Shown: in pieces, positions 1 to 9,815 of the stretch
Position numbering within the stretch: the first letter of the stretch is position 1
How the letters are laid out: each line of letters opens with the position of its first letter
Origin: JBEVJK01 sp963791325
GTDB lineage: Bacteria > Pseudomonadota > Alphaproteobacteria > Rhizobiales > Rhizobiaceae
Direction: 5' to 3'
NCBI GenBank assembly: GCA_963791325.1
Contig: CAWBRU010000016.1
Coordinates: forward strand, 175,262 to 239,261
Length of the DNA: 64,000 nt
Made by a program: the position numbers and the translations under genes
Notes under the pieces: generated by a model
Seen by the model: only the letters and a program-made list of their open reading frames with translations
What the model was told of the DNA's origin: nothing
The model's database searches: none

Positions 1-2
1 CC

Positions 3-38
3 GACAAGCTCTATCCGAAGCCTTCGAAGTCTTACTGA
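3..38 (+). CDS. C-terminal end of the gene upstream of the ABC ATPase (probable substrate-binding protein)
   Basis: The first bases read in frame as DKLYPKPSKSY followed by a TGA at 36-38. Because the next genes encode the ATPase and permease of a ribose-type importer, and such operons usually start with the periplasmic binding protein, this is most likely the tail of that binding protein. Only eleven codons are visible, so the family is inferred from context alone. Confidence 0.35.
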   Translation, partial: DKLYPKPSKSY

Positions 39-41
39 CAA

Positions 42-73
42 GATGCGGGCGGCGCAGCCGCGCTGCCCGCATC
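42..73 (+). other. Intercistronic hairpin
   Basis: A perfect 9-bp inverted repeat (42-50 with 65-73) with a GC-rich loop sits just after the stop at 38 and before the ATPase start at 97. There is no T-tract. Hairpins in this position of importer operons commonly stabilise or attenuate the mRNA behind the binding-protein gene; that role is inferred. Confidence 0.4.
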
Positions 74-96
74 CGGTCACGGAGACTACTCGTCAG

Positions 97-1608
97 ATGC
101 TCACTGCCCCGCTCTGGGAGCTTCGCGAGATCACCAAACGATTTCCCGGCGTCCTGGCCAACGACCGCGTATCGCTGTCGCCTTCATGCCGGCGAGATCC
201 ACGGGTTGATGGGGGAGAATGGCAGCGGAAAGTCGACCCTGATCAAGATGCTGTCCGGCGCTTATCAGCCGACGGCCGGCGAGATCCTAAAGGAGGGCGA
301 GCCGGTCGTCTTGGCCAGTCCGATCGCTGCACGGGACGCGGGGATCGCGACCGTGTTCCAGGAATTCTCGGTCGTCCCGACCCTGAGCGTCGCAGAGAAC
401 ATCTATCTCGGCGCGCTGGCCGAGGCGCCGTGGCGCGATCGATTGGCAGGCGATGCGCTCCGGCGCGCGCGCAGGCTCTGGCCGCAATGGACATCGCCAT
501 CGACGTGGACGCGGCTGGTCGGCGACCTGTCGGTCGCCGAGCAGCAGCTCGTCGAGATCGCCAAGGCGCTGCAAGTCCGGCGCCTCGATGCTCATCCTCG
601 ATGAGCCGACGACCGCGCTCGGCCTGGCCGAGATCGAGACGACTGCATGGCCTGCTGCGCCGCCTGAAGAGCGCGGAGTGTCCATCCTCTACGTCTCGCA
701 TCGGCTCGACGAGGTGGTCGCGCTGGTCGACAAGGTCACGGTGCTGAAGAGACGGGAAAGTCGTCGCCGCGCCGACAGAGGCGGAGGTCTCCATCCCCTT
801 CATCGTCGAGAAGATGGTCGGGGACGTCGGGGCGCACTATCCGAAGGAGCGGTCACAGCCCGGCGAGGTGCTGCTTGCGCGTCGACGACCTCGTCACGCG
901 AAACCGCGTCACGGACGTTTCCTTCTCGGTGCGCAGAGGCGAGGTCTTCGGCATCGGCGGCGTGCTCGGCTCGGGCCGCACCGAAGTGGCCCGCGCGCTG
1001 TTCGGCGTGGATCCGATCGTGTCGGGCACGATCGCCTGGAAGGGCAAGAAGGTCCGTTTCAGCAGCCCACGGCAGGCGATCGAGGCCGGGCTCGCGCTGG
1101 TGCCGGAGAACCGCAAGTTCGACGGCCTCTTCTTCAATTTCGCCGGCTTTCCGAACATGATCCGCGGCAGCTCTCGAAACGCCTTGGTACGGGATGGCCT
1201 GATCTCGCTCGCACGGGAAACGCAAGCTGGACGTCGACTTGGTCGGGAGTCTGGCCATCTCGCCAGCTGCCGAGACCAAGGAGGTCGGCACGCTATCGGG
1301 CGGCAATCAGCAGAAGATCGTCATCGGCCGCTGGCTGTTCGCCGGGGCCGAACTCTTCATTCTCGACGAGCCGACGCAAGGCATCGACGTCGCGGCCCGG
1401 ATCGCGGTCTACCGCCTCATCAACCAGCTGACCGCCGCCGGCAAGGCGGTCATCCTGATCTCGTCCGATCACGACGAGCTGCTCGCGATGTCCGACCGCG
1501 TCGGCATCATGAGCCACGGGCGCATGGTCGACCGTGCGCGAGGCAGCAGCCTGTCCAAGAGCCGATCTGGTCAAGGCCTCGGCGGCATGCAGCAGGCCTC
1601 GCGCATGA
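97..1608 (+). pseudogene. Sugar-type ABC transporter ATP-binding protein (RbsA/MglA family), frame-broken
   Basis: This is a tandem-ATPase subunit of a carbohydrate importer that energises the inner-membrane permease encoded next. The first half carries a Walker A (GENGSGKS, near 210-235), the Q-loop region (ATVFQEFS), a signature-like LSVAEQQ and a Walker B with LILDEPT. The second half carries LSGGNQQK and FILDEPTQGID. The frame changes at least eight times by single-base gains and losses, yet the residues between breaks match the family well. The start at 97 is the first ATG giving the family N terminus. The stop overlaps the ATG of the permease (ATGA at 1605-1608), which shows translational coupling. 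Whether the breaks are real or sequence errors cannot be decided here. Confidence 0.8.
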
Positions 1609-2587
1609 GCAGCGCCGTCCTCAGGGAGATCGCGGGGCCGCTCGGCCGCCTGCCTGCTGGTGGCACTGGTGGTCGCGCTCACGACGCCCAGCTTCGTCGA
1701 CTTCGGCAACCTCAACAACCTCGTGCTGCAGGTTTCGATCGTCGCGATCATGGCGGTCGGCTCGACCGTGGTGATCCTGTCGGGCGGGATCGATCTTGTC
1801 GCCCGGCTCGGCCATCGCGCTGATCACGGTCGTGCTTGCCTCCGCGGTCAAGCTCTGGGGTGTGCCGTTCTGGCTCGCCGTGCTTGCTGGCGCTGCTGAT
1901 CGGCCTGGTGCTGGGCTTCGTCAACGGCGTGCTCACCGCCTATCTGCGCATCCCCTCCTTCATCACCACGCTCGCGGCGCTGTCCGCGTTTCGCGGCGTC
2001 GCCTTCATGTTCAACAACGGCTCGCCCGTCAGCCAGGTCTCGCCCTGGCTGGAGCCGATCTTCTACGGCCGACTGGCGGGCTTGCCGCTGCCGCTCTTCT
2101 ACGTCGTCTTCCTCTACGCCGCTGCCTTCTGGTTCCTGCGCTACACCGCGACTCGGCCGCTCGATCTATGCGGTCGGCGGCAACGCCAGCGCCGCCCGGC
2201 TGTCCGGCATCAATGTCGCCGCAGTCCAGCTCTTCGCCTTCGTCATCGCCGGGTTCTGCGCCGCGCTGGCGCTGTGCTGATGGCGGCCGGCTGAACTCCG
2301 GCTCGCCCAACTATGGCGTCGGTCTCGAGCTGTCCGCCATCGCAGCCGCCGTGATCGGCGGGGCCAGCCTTTCCGGCGGGCGCGGCTCGGTGATCAACAC
2401 CGCCATCGGCGCGATGACCATCGTCATCGTGCAGAACGGACTCAACCTCAACGCGGTGCCGACCTCCGTGCAGAACGTCGTGATCGGAGCGATCATCGTG
2501 CTCGCCGTCGGCATCGACATGTGGCGCCGCGAACTGGCCGCCCGCCTCGGCTCCATCCTTCCACATCGACCGGAGAAGCAACGATGA
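1605..2587 (+). pseudogene. Sugar-type ABC transporter permease (RbsC family), frame-broken
   Basis: This is a hydrophobic membrane subunit of the BPD_transp_2 type, expected to form the transport channel with the preceding ATPase. Recognisable blocks are TPSFVDFGNLNNL, VAIMAVGSTVVILSGGIDL, the GxxNGxL-like segment FVNGVLTAYLRIPSF, and the C-terminal GLELSAIAAAVIGGASLSGG and NAVPTSVQNVVIGAIIVLAV. These are spread over three frames, with breaks near 1655, 1800, 1890, 2155 and 2270. The start overlaps the ATPase stop and the end overlaps the next gene, so the operon is tightly packed. Assembled length would be about 325 residues, normal for the family. Confidence 0.78.
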
Positions 2588-3095
2588 GTGACGCCTCAGA
2601 CCCCGCCCGTCAGCTTCAGCCATGTCGGCATCACCGTGCCGGACCTCGAACGCGCGGTCGAGTTCTATACCAAGGCGCTCGGCCTCTACTTGATCATGGG
2701 CCCGACGACGATCAACCACGACGACAGCGCCATCGGACAAATGTGCGACGACGTCTTCGGCGAGGGCTGGGGGTCGTTCCGCATCGCCCACCTCTCGACC
2801 TCCGACGGCATCGGCGTCGAGCTCTTTCGAGTTCCCGCAGACCCGGCCGGAGCAGCTGCCTTTCGAGTACTGGCGTCCCAAGGTGTTCCATGTCTGCTTC
2901 CAGGACCCGGATCTCGAGGGGCGGATCAAGCTGATCGAGGCCCACGGCGGGCGCATGCGGATGCGCCAGGTGCCGCTACTACTTCCCGGCCAGAAGCCCT
3001 ACCGGATGGTCTACTGCGAGGATCCGTTCGGCAACATCATCGAGCTCTACAGCCATTCCTACGAGCTGACCTATTCGGCCGGCGCCTATGTCTGA
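2584..3095 (+). pseudogene. VOC family protein (glyoxalase/dioxygenase fold), one frameshift
   Basis: The N terminus reads SFSHVGITVPDLERAVEFYT, the classic start of the vicinal oxygen chelate fold with its metal-ligand histidine. The C terminus reads VYCEDPFGNIIELYSHSYE, the second metal-binding module with the Glu ligand. The frame shifts once near 2835. The start is either ATG 2584, overlapping the permease stop, or GTG 2588, which is directly in frame. Substrate cannot be read from sequence. Its place between an importer and a hydroxyacid dehydrogenase suggests a role in breakdown of the imported compound. Confidence 0.75.
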
Positions 3096-4125
3096 GGACT
3101 GCGGCTGGTCGCGTTTCCGCGTGGTGATCACCGACTTCGACTACGGCGACACGGCCATCGAGCGCGCGATCCTCGAACCGGTCGGCGCGGAGGTGGTGGC
3201 ACTGCAGGCCAAGAGCGAGGCCGACCTCGTCGAGAGGCTGCGCGGACTGCGACGCGATGATGAACCAGTACGCTCGCATCGGCGCCCCGACCATCGCGCC
3301 GATGCGCCGCTGCCGGGTGATCGCCCGCTACGGCGTCGGGGTCGATATCGTCGATGTCGAGGCGGCCACGGCGAAGGGCATCCTCGTCACCAACGTCCGG
3401 GACTACTGCACCGAAGAGGTCGCCGACCATGCGATCGCGCTGTGGCTTGACGCTGGCGCGCAAGATCGTCGACTACGACCGGGCCACACATCAGAGCATC
3501 TGGCACTGGCAGATCGGGCCAGCCGATCCACCGCCTGCGCGGACAGACCGCCGGCATCGTGTCCTTCGGCAAGATCGGCCAGGCGATCGCGGCGCGCGCC
3601 AAGAGCCTTCGGCGTCGATCTTGCTCGTCTACGACCCGTTCATCCCGGACGAGGTCGCTGCCGCCCACGAGCGGCGCTAGGTCGGCAAGGACGAGCTTCT
3701 CGCGCGTTCCGACGTGATCTTCATGCAGGTACCGATGACGCCAGACACGCGTCACTTTCTCGGGTCCGCGCGAATTCGCGCATCGTCAAACCGGGCGCCA
3801 TCATCGTCAACACCGGGCGCGGCCCGACCATCGACAACCGGCTCTCTACGATGCGCTTGTGTCGGGCAAGGTCGTCGGCGCCGGCCTCGACGACCCGGAG
3901 GAAGAGCCGGCCAAGCGGGCCTCGTGGAGCGCCGCTGCAGAATCCGCTCTTCTCGCTGCCCAATGTGATCGTCACGCCGCACGCCGCCTACTATTCGGAA
4001 GAATCGATCCGCCTGGCTCGCGAGACGGCTGCGACGCGAGGTCGCCCGCGTCCTGACCGGCCAGCCGCCGCGAAACCCCGTCAACTCGGTCGTTCCGCGC
4101 CGAGCACGTCGCAGGCACAGCTTGA
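3088..4125 (+). pseudogene. D-2-hydroxyacid dehydrogenase (phosphoglycerate dehydrogenase-like), frame-broken
   Basis: An NAD-dependent 2-hydroxyacid dehydrogenase. Visible parts include CRVIARYGVGVDIVDVEAA, VTNVRDYCTEEVADHAIAL, the nucleotide-binding GIVSFGKIGQAIAARAKSFG, VIFMQVPMTPDTRHFL, IVKPGAIIVNTGRGP and the C-terminal catalytic His block NVIVTPHAAYYSEES. Blocks alternate among frames, with breaks near 3240, 3450, 3525, 3600, 3775, 3840 and 3940, and one in-frame TAG occurs at 3678. The start at 3088 overlaps the VOC gene end, as expected in an operon. Assembled length is about 340 residues. Confidence 0.78.
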
Positions 4126-4135
4126 GGAATGCCGA

Positions 4136-4812
4136 ATGCTGAAAATTTTCAACGACTTTCCATCGCAATCCGGAGCTGCTCGCGAGGTTCGAGGCCGTCG
4201 CCGCCGCCTATTCAGCCTCCTGCGTCTTCGCCGACGTGATGTACCGGACCGGCGTGATGCACTCGTCGATCAAGCCGCCCTTCAAGGCCAAGGCCGTCGG
4301 CCAGGCGCTCACGGTGCAGCTGTCGAAGGGCGATCTGGTCGATCCGCTTGAAGGCCCTGGAAATGGGGCAGCCGGGCGACATCATCGTGGTCGACGCCGG
4401 CGGCGACACCGAGGTCTCCGTCTGCGGCGGCCTGATGGGTGGACTGGCCAAGAATCGCGGCATCCGCGGCATGATCGTCGATGGCGCCGGGCGCGACATC
4501 GACGAGCTCGAGGACATCGGCTGGCCGATCTGGACGCGCGCGATCACGCGCGCGCGGCACGCACACGATGTTTTCCGGTCGCAAGGAGGAGCTCTCGATC
4601 AACGTCCCCGTGAGCTGCGGCGGCGTCGTCGGTCCATCCTGGCGACTTCGTCGTGGCCGACACGATCGGAGTCACCGTCGTCCCCTCGCCAAGGCCGAGG
4701 AGGTCGTGCGAGCTGGCGACGCGAGCAGGCCGAGCGCGAGCAGGCGACGCGCGAGTGGGTGCAGAAGGGAAAGACCGTCGAGGACCTGCTGGCCGAGTTC
4801 GGCAGGATTTAG
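4136..4812 (+). pseudogene. RraA family / 4-hydroxy-4-methyl-2-oxoglutarate aldolase-like protein, frame-broken
   Basis: The body matches the RraA/HMG-aldolase fold: VFADVMYRTGVMHSSIKP, GQPGDIIVVDAGGDTE, the active-site Gly/Arg/Asp segment LAKNRGIRGMIVDGAGRDID, ELEDIGWPIWTRAIT and VVADTIGVTVVP. The frame moves near 4170, 4340, 4550, 4635, 4690 and 4720. In catabolic operons such proteins act as pyruvate aldolases or oxaloacetate decarboxylases; a regulatory RraA role is unlikely beside a transporter and a dehydrogenase. The gene begins 11 bp after the dehydrogenase and ends the operon. Confidence 0.75.
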
Positions 4813-4919
4813 CATCGAACCTTGGGTACTGGCTGTAAGCGACACATACGAAGCGACACAGATGGCGGTTCGGAGCGACGGCTAGGCGCCTTACCCGTCA
4901 GGTGCACCTCTGGAGCCTG

Positions 4920-5285
4920 GGGAGTTATCTCGGGCGCGCACCCCAGCCGGTTAGGCTTCGTACGGCGTGAGGTCGCGATGACCGGCAGCCCGCTGAGGCG
5001 CTGCGGCGTCAGCGCCTCCAGAACCGTCGTCAATTCAGGATTGCACATCCAGGCGAAGCGAACCGCCTCGATCGGCGTCGAAGCAAAGCGTTGTTGGACA
5101 TCTCGCAGGCCGCGAATGCGACATCAAGCGTGCCGGCGTAGAGCTTCTCTTCAATGAGATGGGACAGCGCGACCTCAAGCTCCAATTGCAGCCGAGGATA
5201 GCTTTGCCGAACGAACCGAATGAGCCGTGCAGCCAGGTTAGCCGGATCGCCGAAGGGGTCAATCGCCACTGGGTCGAGGATTGAC
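4920..5285 (-). pseudogene. LysR family regulator, effector-binding domain remnant
   Basis: The minus strand reads GDPANLAARLIRFVRQSYPR followed by LQLELEVALSHLIEEKLYAG and TLDVAF, the start of a LysR substrate-binding domain. After a frameshift near 5090 it continues with MCNPELTTVLEALTPQRLSG. The N-terminal helix-turn-helix is missing, and no in-frame continuation is seen beyond about 5285. It is a fragment and probably not functional. Confidence 0.6.
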
Positions 5286-5333
5286 CCGCCGCGAGCGCGC
5301 CTTAGTTGCAGCGGAAAGGTCAGGAGGCTCCGA

Positions 5334-5714
5334 ATGACGCGTCAACAATTTCTCACCGGCGCCTTAGCGGCGCTGCTCATCCTCGGCGCGGCACCGGCTG
5401 GTGCCCATCACGGATGGTCGTGGACCGAAGATGAGACATTCGAGTTGCGCGGCAAGATCACCAAGATCTATGTCGGCAATCCGCACGCGACCCTTGACGT
5501 GGACAGTGCTGGCGAGGTCTGGCGAGTTGAGCTGGCGCCGCCGGCCCGGACGATTGCGGCAGGCTTCACCCAAGAGACCGCCACCGCTGGCGACCAGGTC
5601 ACTGCGATCGGCAATCGCTCGAAGGATCGAGGCGAGCGCCGGATGAAGGCGGTGCGCATTATCGTCAAAGGAAAGACCTATGACGTTTATCCCGATCGGG
5701 TGCCGTCCAACTGA
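5334..5714 (+). CDS. DUF6152 family secreted protein
   Basis: A 126-residue protein with a clear signal peptide (hydrophobic LTGALAALLILGAAPAG, cleaved before AHHGW). The HHGWSW start of the mature part and the short OB-like body with GKITKIYVGNPHATLDV are typical of DUF6152. ATG 5334 is preceded by a strong AGGAGG ribosome site, which decides the start even though the frame is open further upstream. Periplasmic location is expected. The function is unknown. It is followed 15 bp later by a DUF6644 membrane protein; such pairs are common in rhizobia and suggest a shared role. Confidence 0.8.
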   Translation: MTRQQFLTGALAALLILGAAPAGAHHGWSWTEDETFELRGKITKIYVGNPHATLDVDSAGEVWRVELAPPARTIAAGFTQETATAGDQVTAIGNRSKDRGERRMKAVRIIVKGKTYDVYPDRVPSN

Positions 5715-5729
5715 TCTTGCGGCAGCCGT

Positions 5730-6188
5730 ATGATGGAACTGCTCGCCGCGCTGGAGCACTCCGGCCTGGCACGCGCAATCAAAGCTTCGTTTCTCGTCTA
5801 TCCGCTGATTAACGTCGCTCACATCTTGTCGATCGGTGTCCTCGTCACCTCGATCGGCCTCTTGGACCTCGCCTTGCTTGGGCTGTTCCGGCCAGTCGTT
5901 TCCAAGCCGTTCCTTTCGCTGCTCCGCTCGGCAGCGTTAAGCGGCTTCGCTGCGGCAGCGGTGACCGGGGTCCTGCTGTTCTCCATCAGGGCAACTGAAT
6001 ATGCTGAGATGCCGATTTTCCTGGCCAAAATGCTGCTGATTGCCCTGTCGGCAGCGAACTTCGCCATCTTTTCGATGTGGCTTGCGCGCCCCGGCCATGT
6101 GTCGGTTGGCGCCAAAGCCAGTGCAGCGCTTTCCATTCTCCTTTGGCTGGGTGTCTTGGTCTGCGGGCGGCTCATCGGCTTCCTGTAA
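5730..6188 (+). CDS. DUF6644 family membrane protein
   Basis: A 152-residue integral membrane protein with about four membrane segments (near residues 18-45, 65-85, 100-120 and 130-150). The N terminus ELLAALEHSGLARAIKASFL and the YPLINVAHILSIGVLV segment with its membrane-embedded His are typical of DUF6644. It lies 15 bp after the DUF6152 gene, so the two are probably co-transcribed. No catalytic motif is visible and the role is unknown. Two adjacent ATG codons could both start translation; no strong ribosome site separates them. Confidence 0.78.
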   Translation: MMELLAALEHSGLARAIKASFLVYPLINVAHILSIGVLVTSIGLLDLALLGLFRPVVSKPFLSLLRSAALSGFAAAAVTGVLLFSIRATEYAEMPIFLAKMLLIALSAANFAIFSMWLARPGHVSVGAKASAALSILLWLGVLVCGRLIGFL

Positions 6189-7172
6189 AGCTGCGGCCGC
6201 CTGCCGCTCACTCCGATAGCTTTAGAAATGTGCTGAGCACCGCATCCCCGTGGCGGCAGTGCCAACCTCGCCTTGCGCCCCGTCATGACCGCGAACGATG
6301 CGAGCATCGCCCGGGGATTGGCCGCGCCCTTGCGGGCGATGTCGGGGCCGAGCCATGCACCAGCTCCTAAGGCGCCTTCCGCTTGCCGGTCTTGGCATCG
6401 GGCGCGGCGGCGAGATCGTCAGCTACGGCGTCTACGACACGACCGGTGGCATGGCGAGCGAGTATGCGCTCCACGACGGATACCGCGACGGACGCCCGCC
6501 CGAGATCGCTCTTTACCTCGACCGAGAGAACGCAAAAGACCGCAACGAGAAGACCGTATAGTGGGGGATTTATGACCTCCCGTCCGAAGGCGGATCCAAC
6601 ATGCAGCCTCAGTGATAACCAAGCGCACAGGTGGGGCATTTTCGCCCAGGTTTTTCGAGGCAGTAATGGCATGCTGTTCGCTGCTCGCCGCCATTACCCG
6701 GAAATATTATGACATCGCCGCCTAACTTTTCTGTCCCTGCGCAGAACCCCTCGGCTGACTCACCCCGTTCGGGCAGCGTCGACACCGGGGGTAACTGGTT
6801 GGCCGAAAGCTTGACCTACCGGTTGACCAGGGAAACGATAGACATGGATTTCAAAGCAGGTGTTCATATCCCAAACCGAGGAGACATCCCCCCTCGCCGG
6901 TCATTCAGCTTCGCCTACTATCTTCGCCGCCTTTTGGACCGGCTCGTCGCGGCCGTCCGCCGCTGGTGGCGAGGGCGATGATGGCTACAGCGACTATGCG
7001 GCTAGCGCTCCATCTAGTCACCGGCCGCGCCTGGGTCCGCTAGCACGGAGCGAGCGTTGTCTTCGAGCGTTCCCGGTCGCTCTTTGGCCTGCCAGGAGTT
7101 GAGGCATCCTGAAGCACCGGAACTTCGTCTGCCGCTGATGGTTCGCTCCTTTGTTCACATGGGCGAGCGACG
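6189..7172 (+). other. Gene-poor stretch
   Basis: Only short open frames occur here: 6298-6561 and 6709-6981 on the plus strand and 6367-6672 on the minus strand. None shows a recognisable domain or convincing ribosome site. The plus frame from ATG 6844 could encode a 45-residue basic peptide ending in RRWWRGR, but nothing else supports it. I see no RNA gene. Confidence 0.5.
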
Positions 7173-7328
7173 ATGGTTAAGCCGGACGACAATGAACGGG
7201 GCTACCCGCCGAGGAAGCAGTTTTGGGGCGGCAACCCGCTGATGTGGATCATTTCGATCCTGGCCATCATCCTGATAGGCGCGCTGGTGATCTATAGCCT
7301 TTCAACGGGTAACGCAGTTCAGCAGTAA
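7173..7328 (+). CDS. Small single-pass membrane protein, 51 aa
   Basis: A 51-residue product begins with a charged segment (VKPDDNERGYPPRKQFW) followed by one strong membrane helix (LMWIISILAIILIGALVIYS). Charged N terminus plus a single helix is typical of small rhizobial membrane proteins. The ribosome site is modest (GGGCGAG about 6 bases upstream). The function is unknown. It is called because of the clean hydrophobic profile rather than homology. Confidence 0.55.
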   Translation: MVKPDDNERGYPPRKQFWGGNPLMWIISILAIILIGALVIYSLSTGNAVQQ

Positions 7329-8395
7329 GGGCGGCAGATCTCCGGCGTCTGCCTACCATGCCAATGATGCTGGGGCGCAGACGGCTGCGAGCAGGGAATC
7401 TTCAGCTGAACATTCCTGATCGAGTGTAGTTTCAGAACTGCCCGATTGGTGGCACGTCAGTGTCCGGAGGGGGCGGGTAACACCCCAGGTCGCCCCCCGG
7501 CCGGCCTGGATCACGGCCGACGTGATCGGCAGCCCGACCGGCGCGGCAAATGTCGCGGCTGCCACTCTCGCAGGCCGACAAGAGTGCCGAGACCGACCGC
7601 CTCGGCAAAATGTCGAGGCCGCCACTAATCGCTCGACCAGATCGTGCTCTAGCGTTCTAGAGAACGAATGGCCAGCCGAACCCCTGGCCAAAGTTAATCG
7701 CTCGTTGGAGCCAATAACTCGCCCCAGGCGGACGCGCCCTCCGCCATCGGACCCTTGCAGCACAAGGCCTAGAGCCGCATCCCAGGCGAAAACCATAAAG
7801 GCAGGCATACGGAAAACATACGCCGGAGCGGGTTTGACGCGTCAAAGAGAGCCGTTGTGGAATCTGGCTCCAGAACGACCGCCCTACAACGGGGTTGTAG
7901 AACGCCAACGTGGGCCAGATCGTGGAGCGGAAGCCGTTGCGGCCCGCCAGGCCTTGCGCTGCCTCATGGTTAGGCGGACACCGTATCCGCCATGACTTGT
8001 TAGAAGTGGCTGAACTTTCAACTTATTTTTTGTTGAGGTCAGCCGCTCCCCATTTCAAGCCCCACTTTCTGTCGGCCTTACCCCCTCCCGGCCAAGGGGT
8101 GCCCGGCTGGATGGCCCGGACTTCTCGGAACCGGATTGCAAATCCAGCAGCTCGAACCCCAAAAAAAATTTTGCGCAAAAATCTTAGGATAGTGGCCTGC
8201 AGCGTTGCGCCACGACAAGGGGACGAAGGGCGGTACAGGCGGGCTGTCAGGGTTCAACCTGTGAGCGATCCCGAGACTCCGATGTGCGGGGACCCTCAAT
8301 GCAGCAATTTGATCGTAGGAAGCGAGGAACAGCTGTCGACCCAAAGCGCATCGGACGAAGGCGCTAGTTCTCTTTAAAGAGTCACCCTCGCCGGT
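7329..8395 (+). other. Intergenic stretch with a short imperfect direct repeat
   Basis: No credible gene is seen. Open frames on both strands lack domains. An imperfect direct repeat of about 24 bp occurs at 7540-7563 and 7604-7627 (about 20 of 24 bases match). The stretch just before the tRNA remnant (8340-8395) does not contain the 5' half of a tRNA. Confidence 0.45.
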
Positions 8396-8446
8396 TTCTG
8401 CCCTTTCACGGCGGAAACACGGGTTCGAGTCCCGTTGGGCGTGCCA
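8396..8446 (+). tRNA. 3' half of tRNA-Glu (TTC), att-like remnant
   Basis: The sequence holds an intact anticodon arm (stem 8397-8401 with 8409-8413, loop with anticodon TTC), a perfect 5-bp T arm with loop TTCGAGT, the 3' acceptor strand and an encoded CCA. The D arm and the 5' acceptor strand are absent upstream, so this is not a working tRNA. Such 3' halves are what integrative elements leave at att sites. A degenerate copy lies at 53641-53690 in the same orientation. Confidence 0.7.
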
Positions 8447-8739
8447 GTGATTTCAATAACTTAGCTATCCAATCCATCATTTGTCGAATATAGGACGAAT
8501 AAGCCTCGGCGTACACTCGGCGTACAAAGGCGTACATCAGTGGCCGCCGGATCGTTGAAGGCCGTTTAACGGGACAAACTTTTTGAGATCGGCGAGGAAG
8601 CCCGGGACCATCATCCTCGCAAAATCGGCGTGGCCGTCCCTTGCAGCTCGCGAGGTTTCCATTGACAGAGATGTGTCCAACTTCATGCGCTGACAGTACG
8701 ACCATCACTCGGATGAGCTCGGCTGGAAGTTTCACGTCC

Positions 8740-9150
8740 CGCAACAGCCCGCGGCGGCCTCGCCTCCTGCGCCTGCTCGGCCGCCAGCCAGCGGTCGCGC
8801 GGCTTGCAGCTCGCCGGCCGTGGCGAAAGCTCGACCTGGATAACCTCTTGTCCGTCGCCGGCAGGGCGGCTCTGTGCAGCTGAATGGGGGCGACGCCGTC
8901 GCTGACCTCGAAGGTCAGCTGCGAAGTGTCGTCGAGCTGCACATGCGCGGTCACCTTGCGGATGATGGCGGAGAATTTGCCGGCCGTCATGTGGACGCGC
9001 TCGCCTTCATCGACATCCCACAGCTGGACGAAGATTTCCGACCAGGCTTCCGGATTGGCGCCGCAGTCGAGCGCCGAAAAATTGGCGGCCTTGACTTCGG
9101 TCACGTGGTTGCCCGCCCTCACCGGGCGGCCCCATAGGAGATGATCAGCG
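8740..9150 (-). pseudogene. DUF6428 family protein, truncated and frame-broken
   Basis: Minus-strand reading gives KPLIISYG, then VRAGNHVTEVKAANFSALDC, GANPEAWSEIFVQLWDV, TAGKFSAIIRKVTAHVQLDD and LTFEVSDGVAPIQLHRA. In another frame it continues with VELSPRPASCKPRDRWLAAE. These blocks match the order of DUF6428 proteins. Breaks lie near 9130 and 8860, and the N terminus is lost. The remnant lies just inside the tRNA-Glu 3' end at 8.4 kb. Confidence 0.6.
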
Positions 9151-9189
9151 GCTTTTCACGGTGGCCGTCGATCGTCCGCATCCGCACTC

Positions 9190-9709
9190 GTGCTTGCCAC
9201 TGTCGCCGCTGCACAAGATCTCGACAATCGTCAGATCGTTGACAGCGTGGCCGAACTGCAGGATGCGGCACCTGCTGTTGACGTGGCTCTGCCCGGGCAA
9301 GAGCTGAGCGCCAATCTCGGCAAGGGCGTCGCCCAGCTTCCGCACTGGAGCACGCTTGCGACCTTGCCGCAGTTTGCCGTAGAGGTCGACTTCCAGAACA
9401 ACTTTATTGCGATCGAACCGCAGTCTTATCGCGCCGTCGGCGTCGTCGCCGACGCGCTCCATTATCCGCGCCTGCTTTACCTATCACTTTCTGGTCGTCG
9501 GACATAGCAGCTCGACCGGTGGCGCCGAGCACAATCTCAAGCTCAGCGAGGAGCGCGCCAAAGCGATCGCAGAGGCCCTGACGACGACTTTCGGGGTGGA
9601 TCCTCGGCGGATCTACAGCATCGGCGTCGAGCAGGAGTGGCCGATCGACCGCACCAATCCCGGAGCGGCGGTCAACCGGCGCGTACAGTTGATCAATCTG
9701 GGCAGATGA
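9190..9709 (+). pseudogene. OmpA family peptidoglycan-binding protein, one frameshift
   Basis: The C-terminal half is an OmpA-like domain: FLVVGHSSSTGGAEHNLKLS, EERAKAIAEALTTTFGVDP, RRIYSIGVEQEWP and NRRVQLINL, with the conserved Asn-Arg-Arg-Val near the end. The upstream half includes VEVDFQNNFIAIEPQSYRAV in a different frame; the break is near 9478. A short hydrophobic stretch before QDLDNRQIVD could be the end of a signal peptide, but no ATG is present upstream. GTG 9190 is therefore only a tentative start and the N terminus may be truncated. The mature protein would sit in the periplasm and bind the wall. Confidence 0.6.
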
Positions 9710-9815
9710 CTTGTTTAGAACGAGTTCACCATAGATACTGGATAGACACCTGCAGAGGTCGTTTCGCTCGATCTATCTCAAAGGCGCTCTGCCTTCGAAG
9801 CAGCAGGAGGCCCGC

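Noticed and set aside
8396..8446. Functional tRNA-Glu gene
   Set aside because: No D arm or 5' acceptor strand is present upstream, so only the 3' half exists.
8406..9122. A single 238-residue minus-strand gene
   Set aside because: Only its first 90 residues match DUF6428; the true continuation lies in another frame, and the rest runs across the tRNA-Glu remnant.
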